A stretch of 64,000 nucleotides of DNA from Macrotrachela quadricornifera (GCA_022393335.1 JAJEKB010021016.1:832938-896937), one strand, 5' to 3'. Positions 44,170 to 56,660 are shown, numbered from the stretch's first letter. The notes: generated by a model not told the origin, from the letters alone. Made by a program: numbers and translations.

Positions 44170-45456
44170 TCTTTAAATTGTTGCAATGGTTTCTGCACTT
44201 ATTGTTCGTTTGAGTTCATCATCAAAGCGTCCATCGCTATCACCGCGTCTTGTAATTGCTCTGAAGACCATTCTTCATGTAGGATGCTTTTGATGTTTCA
44301 TAGTTTTGAAAACGATCGAAAGATAAAATCTACAACATAAAGCTGATTAAAAACAAAATAAGAGTCAGAGTGGATTCATGTTATATTGTATACAACAACA
44401 AAATTACAATTTAGTTCTAGATAAAAATAATTTTTTTTGTATAAACAATCTTAAAAAAAGAATTAGAATAATTGTTGCATACATATATGAAATATCTATT
44501 GAGACATATGTTTCACCATGTATATGCATATGTTCCTATTCAATATTCACAGATGCGGGCTATGAGTCGCAGCATACAGTATTCCACATAGATTTCTTCA
44601 TTTTCAGTCTCAGGACTATCCACATATGTATTCCAAGTGAATGTTCGTATGATTTTGGAAACTTTAGTGAAAAGAAAAGTAGCAGAAATATATCGTATAA
44701 TAAGAATATTTCTGCTATGTGAACCCACATACCCTACATTTTGACGAATTACCAGAGCCCTGATAGCCGATAACACACAAACACACTGCCGGTGTTTGTG
44801 TATATATGATATCGCCCCTCCGACACGACGGGGACGAAGGGTTGCATTTTGTCGGACAAAAATAAAAAGAAACACATGCATACTTACCTATTTTAGAGCA
44901 ACAGCCATTGTAAACTGATATTAACTGGTTGCCAGGAAAACTAGCAATGATTAAGCTAAAAGTGATGAATAGATTAGTGTAAATGAAAACTTTGTATGCA
45001 TACTTCTATTTCCTACTTTTTTGTCGTTCATTCAAGACTTTTCGAATTTATAAAGCCAAATTTGATAAAATATCTTTTGTACATGACATGTTTTTGTTAA
45101 TCTAGAGCAAGATTGTGAGTCGAAGAAGAAAAGAAAGAAGCCACAATCGAATGTGAAAACGAATAAATATAGATTTACTTCAAGCTACAATATAGACATG
45201 ACAAAAATTATATTAGTGCAGCATACAAATATTCCTTTCTATGTCTCGATTCTTCCACTTTCCAAAATTTTCAAATAAGAGTGTTTTTTCTTATTTTTCT
45301 TTTTTTATATACAAAAAGAAAACACAACAAAGTATACAAAAAAAAATCTTTATATTGTTTATTCATGATCTCACTCGTCGATGATAATAATCATAGCTAA
45401 TAAAAAAAAAAATGCAACATTCATAAGACTTAAAATAATCTATCTTGAATAGAATG
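44170..45456. other. Intergenic DNA
   Basis: Contains overlapping open frames on both strands at 44378-44881 with no protein-like composition, and a small GC-richer patch at about 44800-44850. No gene is supported. Confidence 0.35.
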
Positions 45457-45919
45457 GCACCTCACTCGACAAGTTCATCGTTATCATTACCATCTGATAA
45501 TAATATAGTTGGTGCTTGCCTAAGTCTCAGAAGAGAATAACGTGCACCAGCAGAAGGATTGTCTTAAGTGACAGCACAATAACGAGCCACAGAAGCACCT
45601 AGATAATGATGCGCAACAATAGAAAACCGACGAGCATAGAAAGAATCAACAGGCTCAAAATTATTAGGATCTAAATTTGGAACTGGTGCTGAAGCTAGAA
45701 CTGGAGTTAGAGCAGCAACATCACCAACATTTGCCTAAAAATGACAAAAGAATCGGATGATCACATTATTCTAACTAACCAACTTGTTGTACTCGTTATT
45801 CTTACATTTCTTCGTAATGACTCGACAAATGCTGAATTAACAATATTGTCCTTACTGTCACGATACATGTATGACATGTTAGTAAGCGAAGAAAATAGTT
45901 TTGAGGGTGTAAATAATAC
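45457..45919 (-). pseudogene. Orphan two-exon coding fragment of unknown family with a premature stop
   Basis: The minus strand reads exon 45919-45806 (VLFTPSKLFSSLTNMSYMYR ... VESLRRN, 38 codons), a 71-bp GT-AG intron and an exon from 45734. Both exons are in phase 0. The second reads ANVGDVAALTPVLASAPVPN, then DSFYARRFSIVAHHYLGASV, and meets TAA at 45566-45564. The same frame then stays open and protein-like (NPSAGARYSLLRLRQAPT) to about 45457. The composition is rich in Ala/Val/Arg, unlike the surrounding AT-driven frames, so this is real coding sequence. It is now a pseudogene unless the stop is an error. Protein-like minus-strand frames further upstream (46298-46092, 46722-46600) may be more exons. 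No family was recognised. Confidence 0.5.
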
Positions 45920-47210
45920 CTAGAAATAAACATATATAATAGTTCAATTACATCAAAGTAAAATGTTTTGTAATATATTTCTATTCTTTTTGTGATTTCA
46001 TCTAAATACATGAGTGCAGCACACAACTCGTTAACATTTTTCTTCTTTCATTCTTTCTATAAAAGATCGAAAGACCAACACAACATAATGATTATGAATG
46101 TGTGTTTAGTATGAATTGAATATTATCATCGCTTGTGTTAGCCGTCATTTTGATGTTACTCTCATTGTCGACAATACGTGCAAGCCATTCAGTGTGACAA
46201 CTTTCTCGAATATAAGTACCATACTTATCAACATTAATATCTACTGTAATGTAATTTGATGCTATTGATATACACAGACTAACAGTGTTTGTTATCACTT
46301 ATTTGACACGATAAAGATTAGACCGTTGGACTTTATTGGCAATAAGTATTTGAATAAGAGATATATTAAACATGATCTATATGAAAATATGTTTGTATTG
46401 CACAAGCAACATGGCCATTTTCTTCCAATATTTTCCATCACAACGAATTTTGTTTGCTCTGTTCATTTTTTTGTGTTCAAAAATTGTTCTTATCGGAAAA
46501 AACTTTAAAAAAAAGCTTCGATGCAAAATCGATCGTCTCTCGCACTCTGCTAGAATCCACAATTTTGAGGGTGAGTATAGCTACCATGACACGTGTTTCG
46601 TCTAAGCTACTGGATTTATCAAATGGCAAATTTATTTGTTGTGATACAAAATCACAAGAGTTATCGTCTATTTCGTGGCTCTTAAGAGAAAGAATATGTA
46701 TAATTATAAATAGACGCCACAAATATAATATATTACTTTTTGTGTTTTGTACAACAGTTCTGTTGATGGAGTGTTAATTGTAAGTTGATTTATGAGAGAG
46801 GTTACTTTTGTTATTAAAAAACTTTTAATTTGTTTTAATAGAAGTTGATTCGTTTGAATTTGATGTTTGTAAATATTATTATCAATTGTTTATGATTCTG
46901 AGGGATAATAGTCATGATCTTAATCTGAAATTTAAGAAAGTAGTATATTGTATGATTTTTAAGTAATCATATCAGTCTACTACGAAGTTTGTGCGTCTTT
47001 ATTAGAGGAATACAAAGAAAAACAGGTAGGAAAGAAAGGAAAAATTATCCTTTTATTGTTTGGTGGCTAGTGAAACTGAGTCGTTGATTGTTATTTTTCT
47101 ATAAAAAACGTAAGGAGAAGTTTTAATTGAATGAGAATTAGAGATATATTTCAATACGTGCATGGTTTATTTTTATTCTAGTCAGATAATGTCAAGTATT
47201 TAATGTTCGG
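45920..47210. other. Region with scattered minus-strand coding-like stretches
   Basis: Minus-strand segments at 46298-46092 (DINVDKYGTYIRESCHTEWL) and 46722-46550 (EIDDNSCDFVSQQINLPFDK) look protein-like and could be further exons of the fragment at 45457-45919, but no consistent splice chain could be built. The rest is AT-rich. Confidence 0.25.
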
Positions 47211-47546
47211 TCATTTCTTTATTAAAAAACGATCGATTGAAAAAGATGAATCTTGATTTCGCATCAGTTTATTCGTAAAATCTTTCATTCGTGAATGATC
47301 TCCGAAGTTCACGTGCGAAATTTGATTTATTTGTTGTTCAAAGTTGACTATCACAGTACCGTCCCAATTGGACAGGTAAGGAAGTTGTAATATGATTTCT
47401 TGTTGTTGTTGTTGTTTTTTAACTTTTCGATGTTTATCATAATTGAAAACATGATCTCGTAGAATACCGTAATTAGATCGATTGAATGGCGGATAGATGA
47501 TTGATGCTCCAAATTCCTCGAAAATTTCATCAGAATATTCTTGAAG
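47211..47546 (-). CDS. Orphan terminal exon of unknown gene, 111 codons plus stop
   Basis: A phase-0 open frame lies directly behind a splice-acceptor sequence (ATACTCTAG, cut before 47546). It reads LQEYSDEIFEEFGASIIYPP, then NYGILRDHVFNYDKHRKVKK and a Gln run. After that come ILQLPYLSNWDGTVIVNFEQ, SHVNFGDHSRMKDFTNKL and a stop at 47211. It has no in-frame ATG at its beginning, so ATG-based searches miss it. The composition is clearly protein-like. A possible upstream piece in another frame (YLETSVYHEHMYHDYVLPPV, about 47740-47680) could be the preceding exon, but the junction phases do not fit. The family is unknown; it could be a gene fragment. Confidence 0.4.
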   Translation of the reverse strand, partial: LQEYSDEIFEEFGASIIYPPFNRSNYGILRDHVFNYDKHRKVKKQQQQQEIILQLPYLSNWDGTVIVNFEQQINQISHVNFGDHSRMKDFTNKLMRNQDSSFSIDRFLIKK

Positions 47547-47759
47547 CTAGAGTATGATGTTGATCTCGTTGAGTTCATTGTCGAAAGAAGCATCTGTAGA
47601 ATACTAACGTATTGCTTTTAATAGAGATTGCCGTAGTCATTTTCATACATTTTTTTTCTTTTGGATGTTGAATTATATTAAGAACTGGTGGTAATACATA
47701 GTCATGGTACATATGTTCATGATAAACACTTGTTTCAAGATAGTTAAAGATTCTTGAAA

Positions 47760-49815
47760 TTTTATAATAAATTTTGGAGAAGTTGTATTATTTTAATCTT
47801 GAGGGTGAGGATGACCAGTAGAGCACGCCGTGATCGCGAATACGACATTGCTTAACGGTCTCATCGAACGGTTTATTTGTATATGGACTCTATTTTAATA
47901 ATTGGTAGATCAGAAATTAGATGTCTATACAAATTGGCCTATATATTGGGAAAAGCAAGAGGAAAATGATTCGAATTAGTACACAGAGTTGAAAAAAGTA
48001 AGGTAATATGAATCCGAGTATAGTTTTTAATGGTTTTATTTTCTTTTAAAAATATGTTTGGTAGGTATGTATAAAAAATTACTTAAAAAAGTATAAGAAC
48101 GAATTTTTTTTAAATTAAACTCTCGAAACAATTCTTTTTTTCAAAAATTGAATTAATTGGAGTTTTATATCAAAAAGTCGAATCATACGTTTGACAAATT
48201 TATATTTTTCAGTTAGAATTCAATTTAGGATTGAAAATAAGCTAAACAGTTTTAACTAAAAATCTTATTTATGTTCGTAAATGAGAAAACACATCTCTTG
48301 ATCTGACTCTTTCACCTTTTTCTCTTTCCACGATTCGAGCAGATGATACTCTTATCGGATCAATAAGCTTCATATGTTAAAAAAGAAACATAGATAATAA
48401 CTATTATTAGCGCGAATTCTTTCCTTTGAATTTAAATACTGGTTGATGATAATATACCGCTACCAATCAGCCAGTGAAGTAGATAATCATCATTTGCATT
48501 TGAGTGTCTGTATCCTCATCTACGTGTTTGTCATTAATTTGTGCTTGCAATAACATGCACTATTCCATTTCTTGACGAATGCTTTAATTATATCAAGTGA
48601 TCTATATTCTATGATCCTTTTTTGCATAGTATATTCTAAACTAGTAATACAATCAATATTTTTTAGTATATTAGATTCCAATTTGAGCATATGGAACTGT
48701 AGTGTAACTTTTAGACGACAATATTGTGTGAACTGAGATAATGAATATCTTTGAAAAAGTTTCCGTGATTACAATTTGCAATAACAAATAGCATTTTTTT
48801 AGTGTTCTAATTCATTTTCTCTAGCCAGAAAAGCTTTCTTGTTCTCAATGACTCTTGGATTTTGAGTTTTTCAGTCTAAGCTACTTTCAACTTCTACATT
48901 AGCTTTTGCACTGTGTTTTCAGCACTCAGTATCTGATAAATTTCAAAACGATCAATATTTCCAAATGAATGTTGAAATATCTTGATGGAATTCAATGGAA
49001 CTGATCGTGCTGTTCTCAAACCAGAGTATCATGAAGAACGTCAAAGATTTTTCAGTGAATGAGGCTTTCGAAGCTGACTAGTTTTTTCTCGCAAACTCTA
49101 ATCACAAAAAAATGGTCGTTGACTTTAAATGACTTAACATAATCTGCATATCTATCAACAATCGAGAAAGTAAATGTCACCGACAACAGATATTAAGGAA
49201 AAATACCTTAATCAGTTTTTTCTATTTTGAGATTATAATCAGGATGCATGAAACCAACAATAAATGATGATAATCTATTGCATCGGATAATTAGTAGCGC
49301 CATACTGTCAACCATCTCTATTCAATTTCAGTGGAGAAAGCTTATGCTAATGATAATTATTATGTATGTTTCTCCGTAATGCAAGAAACAGAAACAAAAA
49401 AAAGTATGCGCTTCATTCCAAATCTATATAATTAGATATGATAATGGTTCTAAAAGAGGAAGTTAGAATAGACTTTTATAAAAACTAACAAACTTTACTG
49501 GTAATTGAGTAAAGTGTACGACATTTTGACACAGTAGCAAGTAATTCACAAGTTCCACCGAATGATCTTCTGTTTTCATAAACTTTTTTCTAACAGATAT
49601 ATGTCCTGAAAAGTATGGCATTTTTTTTATCTTTACTCTTAAGATAATTCTGAAAAAGATATTTAAGGTTGATATTTTGTGCTTCAGCACTTTTTCTGGT
49701 GTTGTTGCAATCGTCTAGAAAATGATTATAAAACTTTTTAGTTTTAGCAATCTTCGCTCTTCATTAAAGACACCGTTGAAGACTGTTCCATCAAAAAGAA
49801 GTTTATTTTATTAAA
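47760..49815. other. Intergenic DNA, 2 kb
   Basis: Minus strand around 48560-48430 contains a short protein-like run (LLQAQINDKHVDEDTDTQMQ) interrupted by stops, perhaps a decayed exon. The rest shows nothing recognisable. Confidence 0.3.
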
Positions 49816-51271
49816 ATGTCATCTACATCATCATCGTTAATCAACACATTGACATTAATAACACAACGAGCTGGACCATACATCTACTATACAGAAATGA
49901 CTCTCGGTGTAACCAGCTGTTTACTGAACATTTGTGTTTTCCCTCAACAACAATATCGCACGATATCCGTCTGCATCTGTAAGTATTTTTTTATTTTGAT
50001 AAAGAATTGAAGAATGTTTGACACACAGAGAAAACTAAAAGTATTTAGTTAATACTTAGGAATTTTACAAGCGTGCACAGGTTTCAGGACGAAATTTCTT
50101 CGAATTTTTATATTCATTCGAGTGTTGATGTTTTTGTATTATGGATGAATACTAGAGATGCCTATATGTAGATATTGTATCTATGCACATGTATATTCTT
50201 TCACTTTTGAGCTTACTCAAAATGAAACTATTTGATAAAATATGATTATAAAAGAAACGAAGAAGCATTTATTTGAATGAATGAATGTAAATCTTCAACG
50301 TTGCTTATTCATTTGTTGTAGTATATTAATCTAGACAGACAGGTGCATAAAAGTAATAAAAGAATTCTAATTATTTCATTTTCTTTTTGGTAGATTTTCT
50401 TACAGCATCAATAGCAATGTTGGCTACATTAACTTTTGGGCTTTCAGCCACTATCTATACATTATACCGTACAGATCTTATGTTGGTATCGGTTTTTTTC
50501 TGCAAATTTCGAAATTATTATCAACAAGTTGCTTATATGATAATGCGCTGGTCTTTAGTGGCTGCTTGCTTCGATCGAGTTATACTTTCATCTCACAACA
50601 TACGTTGGCATCGTTTTGCTCGAGTACAAGTTGCATATCGTGTTGTTGCAATAATGACAGTTGTCTGGTTAATATTACCTGCTCCTTCTCTCTTCTATTA
50701 TAACATAAGAGGACCTTCCTGCGGTTCTGCGTATAATCTAGCTACACAGTATTATCATGCTGTTTATATTCTTCTTACTGGATTTATTTTACCAGTTAGC
50801 ATGATGATTATTTCTGCTTTGATTATTTTTCGTAACCTTGTTTATAAAAGAAAACGTCGTCAAGTTATAGTTGCACAACAACAAGAGCTTAGAAATCTAG
50901 CAGAAGATGCACAACGAAGACGTGATCGTCAAGTTTTATTGATCCTTCTTGGTCAATCGATAGCTTATTTTATTGCATCAGCACCATGGTTTACTTATCT
51001 TTTTTATTTGTCGGCTACAATAAATGTTACTAACAAATCAGCTGAGCGAATAGCGCTCGAACGATTTGCCTATTTTCTTGCTGAACCGATTCAATATCTC
51101 TTCCCAATATTGTCATTCTATTTATATGTAATGACGTCTAGTGTGTATCGAAGCGATTTATTGATTATGATACGTTCTCTGCTGCGATGCGAACGGCAGA
51201 ACAATATTCATAGAGTTCAACCAGCTACTGGCAATTCTGCCAATCAAAATAGGAATGAACGTCAAACATAA
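49816..51271 (+). CDS. Rhodopsin-like (class A) G-protein-coupled receptor, 346 aa, two exons
   Basis: Exons 49816-49978 and 50394-51271 join in phase 1 (1041 nt) across a 415-bp intron placed at the TM1-TM2 loop. Seven hydrophobic segments are visible. The end of TM3 has CFDRVIL (DRV at 115-117, a DRY variant). Cys91 at the TM3 start (FFCKF) and Cys164 in the second extracellular loop (GPSCGSA) can form the canonical disulfide. The third intracellular loop is long and basic (YKRKRRQVIVAQQQEL...RRRDRQ). TM7 lacks a standard NPxxY and reads EPIQYLFPILSFYLYVMTS. The protein is a plasma-membrane receptor in the style of the expanded peptide-receptor-like GPCRs of bdelloids; the ligand is unknown. 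The start ATG gives a short extracellular N-terminus (MSSTSSSLINTLTLITQR) with no signal peptide. Confidence 0.85.
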
Positions 51272-51831
51272 TCAGCAAGACTGTCAAGACCTAATAATTG
51301 TGGCACGAAAGAGTCACACCAACCGGTCGAGTCACCGTCAAACAATAAAAGTAAAATGGAATTTACTATATTATTATAAACAAACTTAATTTCTAACTTA
51401 CTATGTGTCTGTTTTTCTTTTACAATTATATATTATGCTATTCACTTGATTAGATTCTCTACATGCTTTTTATCCTATGTTGCTATCGTACCCTTCGTAT
51501 ACATAATTATTTCATTTACTTCTTTAGTGCATCTGCTTCAATAATCTATTTCAACAATAAATATGAAACCATTCTTAGGAGTGACAAAGATTTACGTTGA
51601 CAAGAATAATATTAAGTTCATCGTTGATGAGATGAAGAACTTTCATAGAAACTCTTTTCAATGAATTAAAACATTCTTACTTGACGGTCCGAGTGGATGG
51701 AGCTATAAATAGAAAGACACGGGTTTCGAACGAGCGAGATGGATGCACACTGATTCGGGCGGGTAACAACATTTTCGCGGGCGTCCTGAAGAACCATGAA
51801 AATTTCACAATATGTCCTTTTTTTACGTACC
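51272..51831. other. Intergenic DNA
   Basis: 3' flank of the GPCR gene up to the hAT-like element. A GC-richer patch (51680-51790) carries no recognisable gene. Confidence 0.35.
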
Positions 51832-52235
51832 ATGTCAAACAGAGCTAGGACGCAAGTATTTGTACTTGTACTTCCCGAAAAGTACTTGGCACTTGGACTT
51901 GAAATTTCAGAAAAGTACTTGGCACTCACACTTTAATGACGGAACGACGTCTTTAATAGCAACTAATGTGTCGTTTAACTTTGTCAAAACGTCGATAGTT
52001 ACTCAAAATACTAGAAAGATTGTCGTTATTTTCACTTCATTGGCGTGTTCCAATTGCAAATGATGTGCATGTCTTCTGAAGTACAAGTAACGTGCATCGA
52101 GACGATCCGCTAGGTCCCTTGACTGTAAATTCGAACTAATATCCTGCCGTCAAACATATTTATTTTAGAGATTAAGATTTCGACTACAGTCAAGCAGAAG
52201 CTCTTGATGACCGGGAGTACTCACAATATAGAGTA

Positions 52236-52325
52236 TTTAAGGATCCAAAGGTACCCTAATATATAGTATTTGAGGACCCAAGGGTATCCCCAATATATAG
52301 GACTGGAGGACTCAAGGTAGATTGC
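52236..52325. repeat. Short tandem repeat inside the hAT-like element, about 32-bp unit, three copies
   Basis: Units follow the pattern TAxTATAGxATTxxAGGAxCCAAxGGTAxC. Diverged copies of the same kind of unit (GGTCCTC.TGTGCTxTAT) lie at about 62085-62150. Confidence 0.6.
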
Positions 52326-52589
52326 GCAGGCGTAAGCATTCCAAGAAGTTCATCATTACTACGAGAAAATGTAAACAAATGTAACAGACGGTATCTGCAG
52401 TTTATCTTCAATGAATATATTAGTATACTGGAGTACAAATTTCAGTTATTATGTTTTGATATTCAATTATGTTGTAATCTCACAATATATCAGTGATCTT
52501 TAAAAATTCATTGACGTCTTTTTGTTCTACTCCCATAATGTATTGTACATATATCTCAAATGTACGTCCAAAGTTCTTCTTTTTTAAAC

Positions 52590-52825
52590 ATGTACAAGTA
52601 CGAAAGTATACGTCTTGAAGTACAAGTACAAGTATCAAGTATTTGTGATCAAATGCAAGTATAAGTATCAAGTATTTATCAAAAAGTACGAGTACAAGTA
52701 CCAAGTATTTGTGATAAAGTACAAGTATAAGTACCAAGTATTTGCCACAAGGTACAAGTACAAGTACCAAGTACATTTTTGCAAGTACAAGTAAAGTACT
52801 TTTACTTGCAGTACTTGTACTCGTC
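52590..52825. repeat. Subterminal tandem repeat of the hAT-like element (AAGTACAAGTACCAAGTATT units)
   Basis: About seven units of roughly 30 bp built on AGTACAAGTAxAAGTAxCAAGTATTT. This subterminal array resembles the repeated transposase-binding sites of hAT elements. Open frames over it (LVLVLVxxxKYLV) are artefacts. Confidence 0.75.
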
Positions 52826-52842
52826 CTAGCTCTGATGTCAAA

Positions 52843-54973
52843 ATAGATAATGAATGGTTCATCATTTCCAACTTATCAATTAAAGTCTATGTAACGAAAA
52901 CGTACTTCGGATTGATGATTATAAGATGTGAAGGGAGAGATGACTCACAATGTTCGATCAATAGCGAAACGTAATTGTTTATTGAATAATATGAATAAAA
53001 CGAACAATATTGTAGCTTTTTGATTATACTTTAAGTTCAGACTCCATTACGTTTCCAAGTCTCAATTACAATTCAGAATCATCTTTTCTTCTTCTCTACT
53101 TCGATATTCTTTTTCTTAAAGTGTCTTATTCCGACTATCTATATCTACTAACCTTCACACTACTACAATCTCAGAGAGTTTTTCTTTTTTACATAAAAAA
53201 ATGGAGAGATGAAGAAAGAAAGAGTGAAGAACAAAAGCGTGGAAGAAAAATGCATCGCAAGATAACATAACAAAAGGCAACGGAAATGATAACACACAAT
53301 ACGGGAGAAAGAATTTCACTTTGGAAGTCCATTGTTCATATATATAAAGAGTGTCCCAGAAGTTCAAAAATGTTTTTTAAAAATTATCATTTTCATATTT
53401 ATTATAAGCGAATTTTTTTGAAATTATTAGACTAATATTGTGATGAAATTTTTTCAAAATTTTTCGACAGCTAAATATTATGTGAATAGAAGAGGAAAGT
53501 TACTATTGATAATAATTTTGATAGTTTTATATAATTTTAAAAAAGAAGAGTAAGGAGAATTATAACAAAGAAATAAAATTAGCTAGAGCTTTCGGCATAT
53601 CAAATGCCATCACCAATGGGAAAAAGAGAGAAAAAGTGATATAAGATATTGCTTGATTGTCTGTTTCATTGAATTGTTATTGAATATGAAATACGAATAA
53701 TCAATTCAAGATGTTGATACTATTGTTTTGCCTATGTAACTATCATTTAATAATAATAATAATTAAATGAATAACCATAGGTCTTTTGTAAATTTCTTTG
53801 TTATAACTCTCTTTATTCTTCTTTTTTAAAATTATATTGATTATTTGATTTATTTTATAATGTAGCACTCAAATTATTCTCGTCCTTACTAGCTTTAAAG
53901 TATGCAGTGAAAAGCAAAGAAAATAGTAAATTAGAAATATTTAGTTTATTATCGTTCAAATATCAAAAATCTTGAATACGGGCAATAATAATCATTGTTA
54001 TTTAATATCATTCAAAAGAAAATACATGATTTCATGTCAGATATTTAATTAAAGATCACTATTTTTATTTTTATTTCTATTTCTATGAAGAGAAATTAGA
54101 ATAACGAGAGATCATATTCTCCATTAAGAATTATCTGAATCTAATAAATGAAATAATATTGAAAATCGAACGTCAAAACTATGTAAAAAGTCATACTTGT
54201 CACATCAAAATCATCTAAAGATGTTCTCCAGTACAAGCCATTTCTGAATATCCCACGCTAATAGTTTTTATAGGATTGTAGTCCAAAGAGAGTACTTCCA
54301 ACCTCTAAAAACCATCTCCCAAATTGATCCATATCGTGGAAGAAAACTTATCTTGAAAACCCTCTTATCAAAAAATTTTTTTTCAGAAGATTCTTCTGGT
54401 CAAATAGAGCAACATAGAGGGCTGAAAATTTTAGAGAAGACACATCTTTCAGTGATCTATTTACAATAAAAATTTTAGACTTTTATCTTATTTTAATGGA
54501 AAGTTATAAGGGATTACATTCCTCAAAAAACTACGCTATCGAATGAGTCATAAAATGGCAATAGTAGGATTAGACAAGGTATATGTCTGCACAAAAATTT
54601 TAGCTTAATCGGCCTAGCCATCTTCGAAATTTAGCCACATTACAACACTCCATTGGTCGATATTGTGTTTTTCATAAAATACTCATAAAATATCAAGACT
54701 TGAATATTTTTTAAAACAGTTTCCCTCTACAACATATTTTTAGTTAAACAGAATCTGACAACCTTGATTGAGCAGATTAGTTCGTGGCTTATATGGTCTA
54801 GCTCATATACCATGTAATTCTTACTTACATAGAAATATTGTAAAGGTTTACCATGGATAAATGCATCAATTAATGAAGTGATGAATATATAAAACACAAA
54901 CAAAAAGTCGAATGACACGTTCCTGATATAAATGTCAGATAAAAACTATTTTTAAAAATAGAAAATTTATAAA
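52843..54973. other. Intergenic AT-rich DNA, 2.1 kb
   Basis: Includes a less AT-rich stretch at about 54230-54660 that reads like an interspersed repeat, but it has no second copy in this window. No gene was recognised. Confidence 0.3.
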
Positions 54974-54975
54974 TA

Positions 54976-55097
54976 CCCAGGATAATGATTACGACCGCTG
55001 TAACCGGCAGAAAACGGCCGTAATACCGCGCACATGAAACGAGTCAAATACAATAAAAAAAAAACGATCGCTTACGGCGAGGTATGATTGACCTGGG
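54976..55097. mobile_element. Small 122-bp TIR element with the same CCCAGG/CCTGGG ends and TA flanks as the one at 1180
   Basis: Starts CCCAGGATAATGATTACGAC and ends with CCTGGG, with TA on each side (54974-54975 and 55098-55099). The interior is unusually rich in CG-containing words (CGGCAG, ACGGCCG, CCGCGC). Only about 10-20 bp of TIR is shared with the element at 1180-1592. Confidence 0.45.
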
Positions 55098-55316
55098 TAT
55101 TACCTTCTGCAAGGATGGCTGTAATTGATCTACATCATCCTTGCAGAAGAACAACCATACGAAACATATAATAATACGTAATAAATAAATGATTAACACA
55201 GTAATGATCGAGGATAAACGAGTAAAATGATTGACATATGTATTAAACATTTTATTTGATGTATTGTTTTTTATAAATAATGTTTCATTTAAGATATTCT
55301 TTTTTGATTCGATCAT
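55098..55316 (-). CDS. Small hypothetical membrane protein, possibly a first exon
   Basis: Minus-strand ATG at 55316 opens a frame with a polar N-terminus (MIESKKNILNETLFIKNNTS), one strong hydrophobic segment (ITVLIIYLLRIIICFVWLFF) and a polar tail (CKDDVDQLQPSLQK). A GT donor (AAG|GTAATA) follows just before the 122-bp TIR element, so the element would sit in an intron. No downstream exon could be fixed and no family was recognised. It may be a chance frame. Confidence 0.25.
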
Positions 55317-56183
55317 GTGCTTCTTAGATAAGGTAAATTCGAGAGTAATACATGAAATTGCAATAATTTAGAAAAAAAAAAGAAATTATATATGTAATTA
55401 CTAATTCAGATGTTTTAAAACATTCTTCAATTACTTTTGCATTTGATTCGGAGAGTGCTAAAACATTCATATACTGTTATTCGTATTCGATCAGACATTT
55501 TTTATCTACAAATTATAAAACAATAATTTTTATTTTTGATGAAAAATTGATTCGTTGAGAATGAACTATACATTTAAGATAAAAATAATAAAAATTAAAT
55601 AAAACAAAGAAAGAGAGATTATTGGATTAGTTATGCAAAGAAATCTTCTTACATGTGTAATTATAGAATTTCATAGAAGACGCTTTATGTTGGAATATTT
55701 TTACTTTAATCACAATGTCCTTACTCTCACATAGTATTGTACATGTAAATTACATCAATCAGTGAGACGATATGATTAAAATAAAAATGTATCTAGAAAT
55801 CCTCGCATCGTTTTTTTTTTTATTTGAAGATTTTCATTTTTTAGTCAAATATTAATTTTTTCTTCATATCAACGAAAACATCATGAACAATGTCTTGTAA
55901 CAACAATTTATAATCATTAATGAAAAGACTTTCATGTTCAAGATAATATAGGTTTAAATTTAATCATCCATGATAAATATGTTAATAAGGATTAAAAATT
56001 ATAAAATACATTGGAAAGTTGTAAAATTTAATGTATAAAATTCAAATATAAATGCACATTTATATTTAGAGCCATCTGTTGAATACATAACTTCAATTTT
56101 AGACAAACTTTAAACTTATAAGAAATTAATTCTTTTTTTTTATTTAACTTACAATTATCTCTAGATTAAAGCTATATACGTAT
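55317..56183. other. Intergenic AT-rich DNA
   Basis: No feature was recognised. Confidence 0.35.
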
Positions 56184-56660
56184 ACACACTAAAAATCAAT
56201 GTGTCACAATCTCAATGGAGAAAATGTGTCGTCCGGAGAGTGTGCCGTATATATATTTCTTTCGTTCTCTCTGCTGACTGTTCATTCACCTTATTGTTTC
56301 AAACATACGGTTATATATAAAAAACATGATTAAACGTACAAAACTTGTACATTTTCGTCTGAGTTATTTTTTTACAGTTCTCGATTATTTATTTGTTGAA
56401 AATACACCATTCTTGACCAATGATCGAGAGAGAATTACCATTAAGTGGTCTGATGGAGATCGGATCACTTCAAGGATGGACAGATTCTACAATTTGACCT
56501 CCTTGAATTTTCAACATGGCAATAGTTAAATCGAAAAATATTCAAAATTTGCCATATGGTAGATTTCAACCATGCTTTCAGAATGTGTCGCATGTGTCGA
56601 GCAAGAATGTGTCGTACATTGTGTTGCAAAATGCGACATATTTTATTTTAGTGTGCATTC
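56184..56660. mobile_element. Possible TIR element, about 470 bp
   Basis: CACACTAAAAATCAATGTGT near 56186 is inverted as ...TTTTATTTTAGTGTG near 56655. GTGTCGC/GTGTCAC words are subterminal at both ends. No clear target duplication is seen and TIR identity is modest, so the call is tentative. The plus-strand frame inside (56326-56529) has no recognised homology. Confidence 0.4.

Larger units (their letters stand above)
51840..52834. mobile_element. Non-autonomous hAT-like element with perfect 8-bp target duplication
   Basis: The ends CAGAGCTAGGACG (51840) and CGTCCTAGCTCTG (52834) are inverted. Direct repeats ATGTCAAA flank both sides (51832-51839 and 52835-52842). An 8-bp duplication and CAGAG termini are typical of hAT transposons. 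Subterminal regions carry AAGTACTTG/CAAGTACTT words in opposite orientation at the two ends. No transposase is present. Related sequence occurs near 62100-62240. Confidence 0.85.

Noticed and set aside
44540..44881. 113-codon minus-strand frame
   Set aside because: Overlaps another frame on the plus strand, with no motif and no supporting splice sites.
47815..47880. Possible 5S rRNA-like fragment (minus strand, TTAAGCAATGTCG)
   Set aside because: Only about 30 bp recall 5S; the 5' half and internal control boxes are missing.
51700..51740. tRNA-like GGTTTCGAAC word
   Set aside because: No cloverleaf partner stems or A-box were found around it.
52480..52871. Open frames rich in LVLVLVxxKYLV
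   Set aside because: They follow from AAGTACAAGTA tandem repeats in the hAT-like element.
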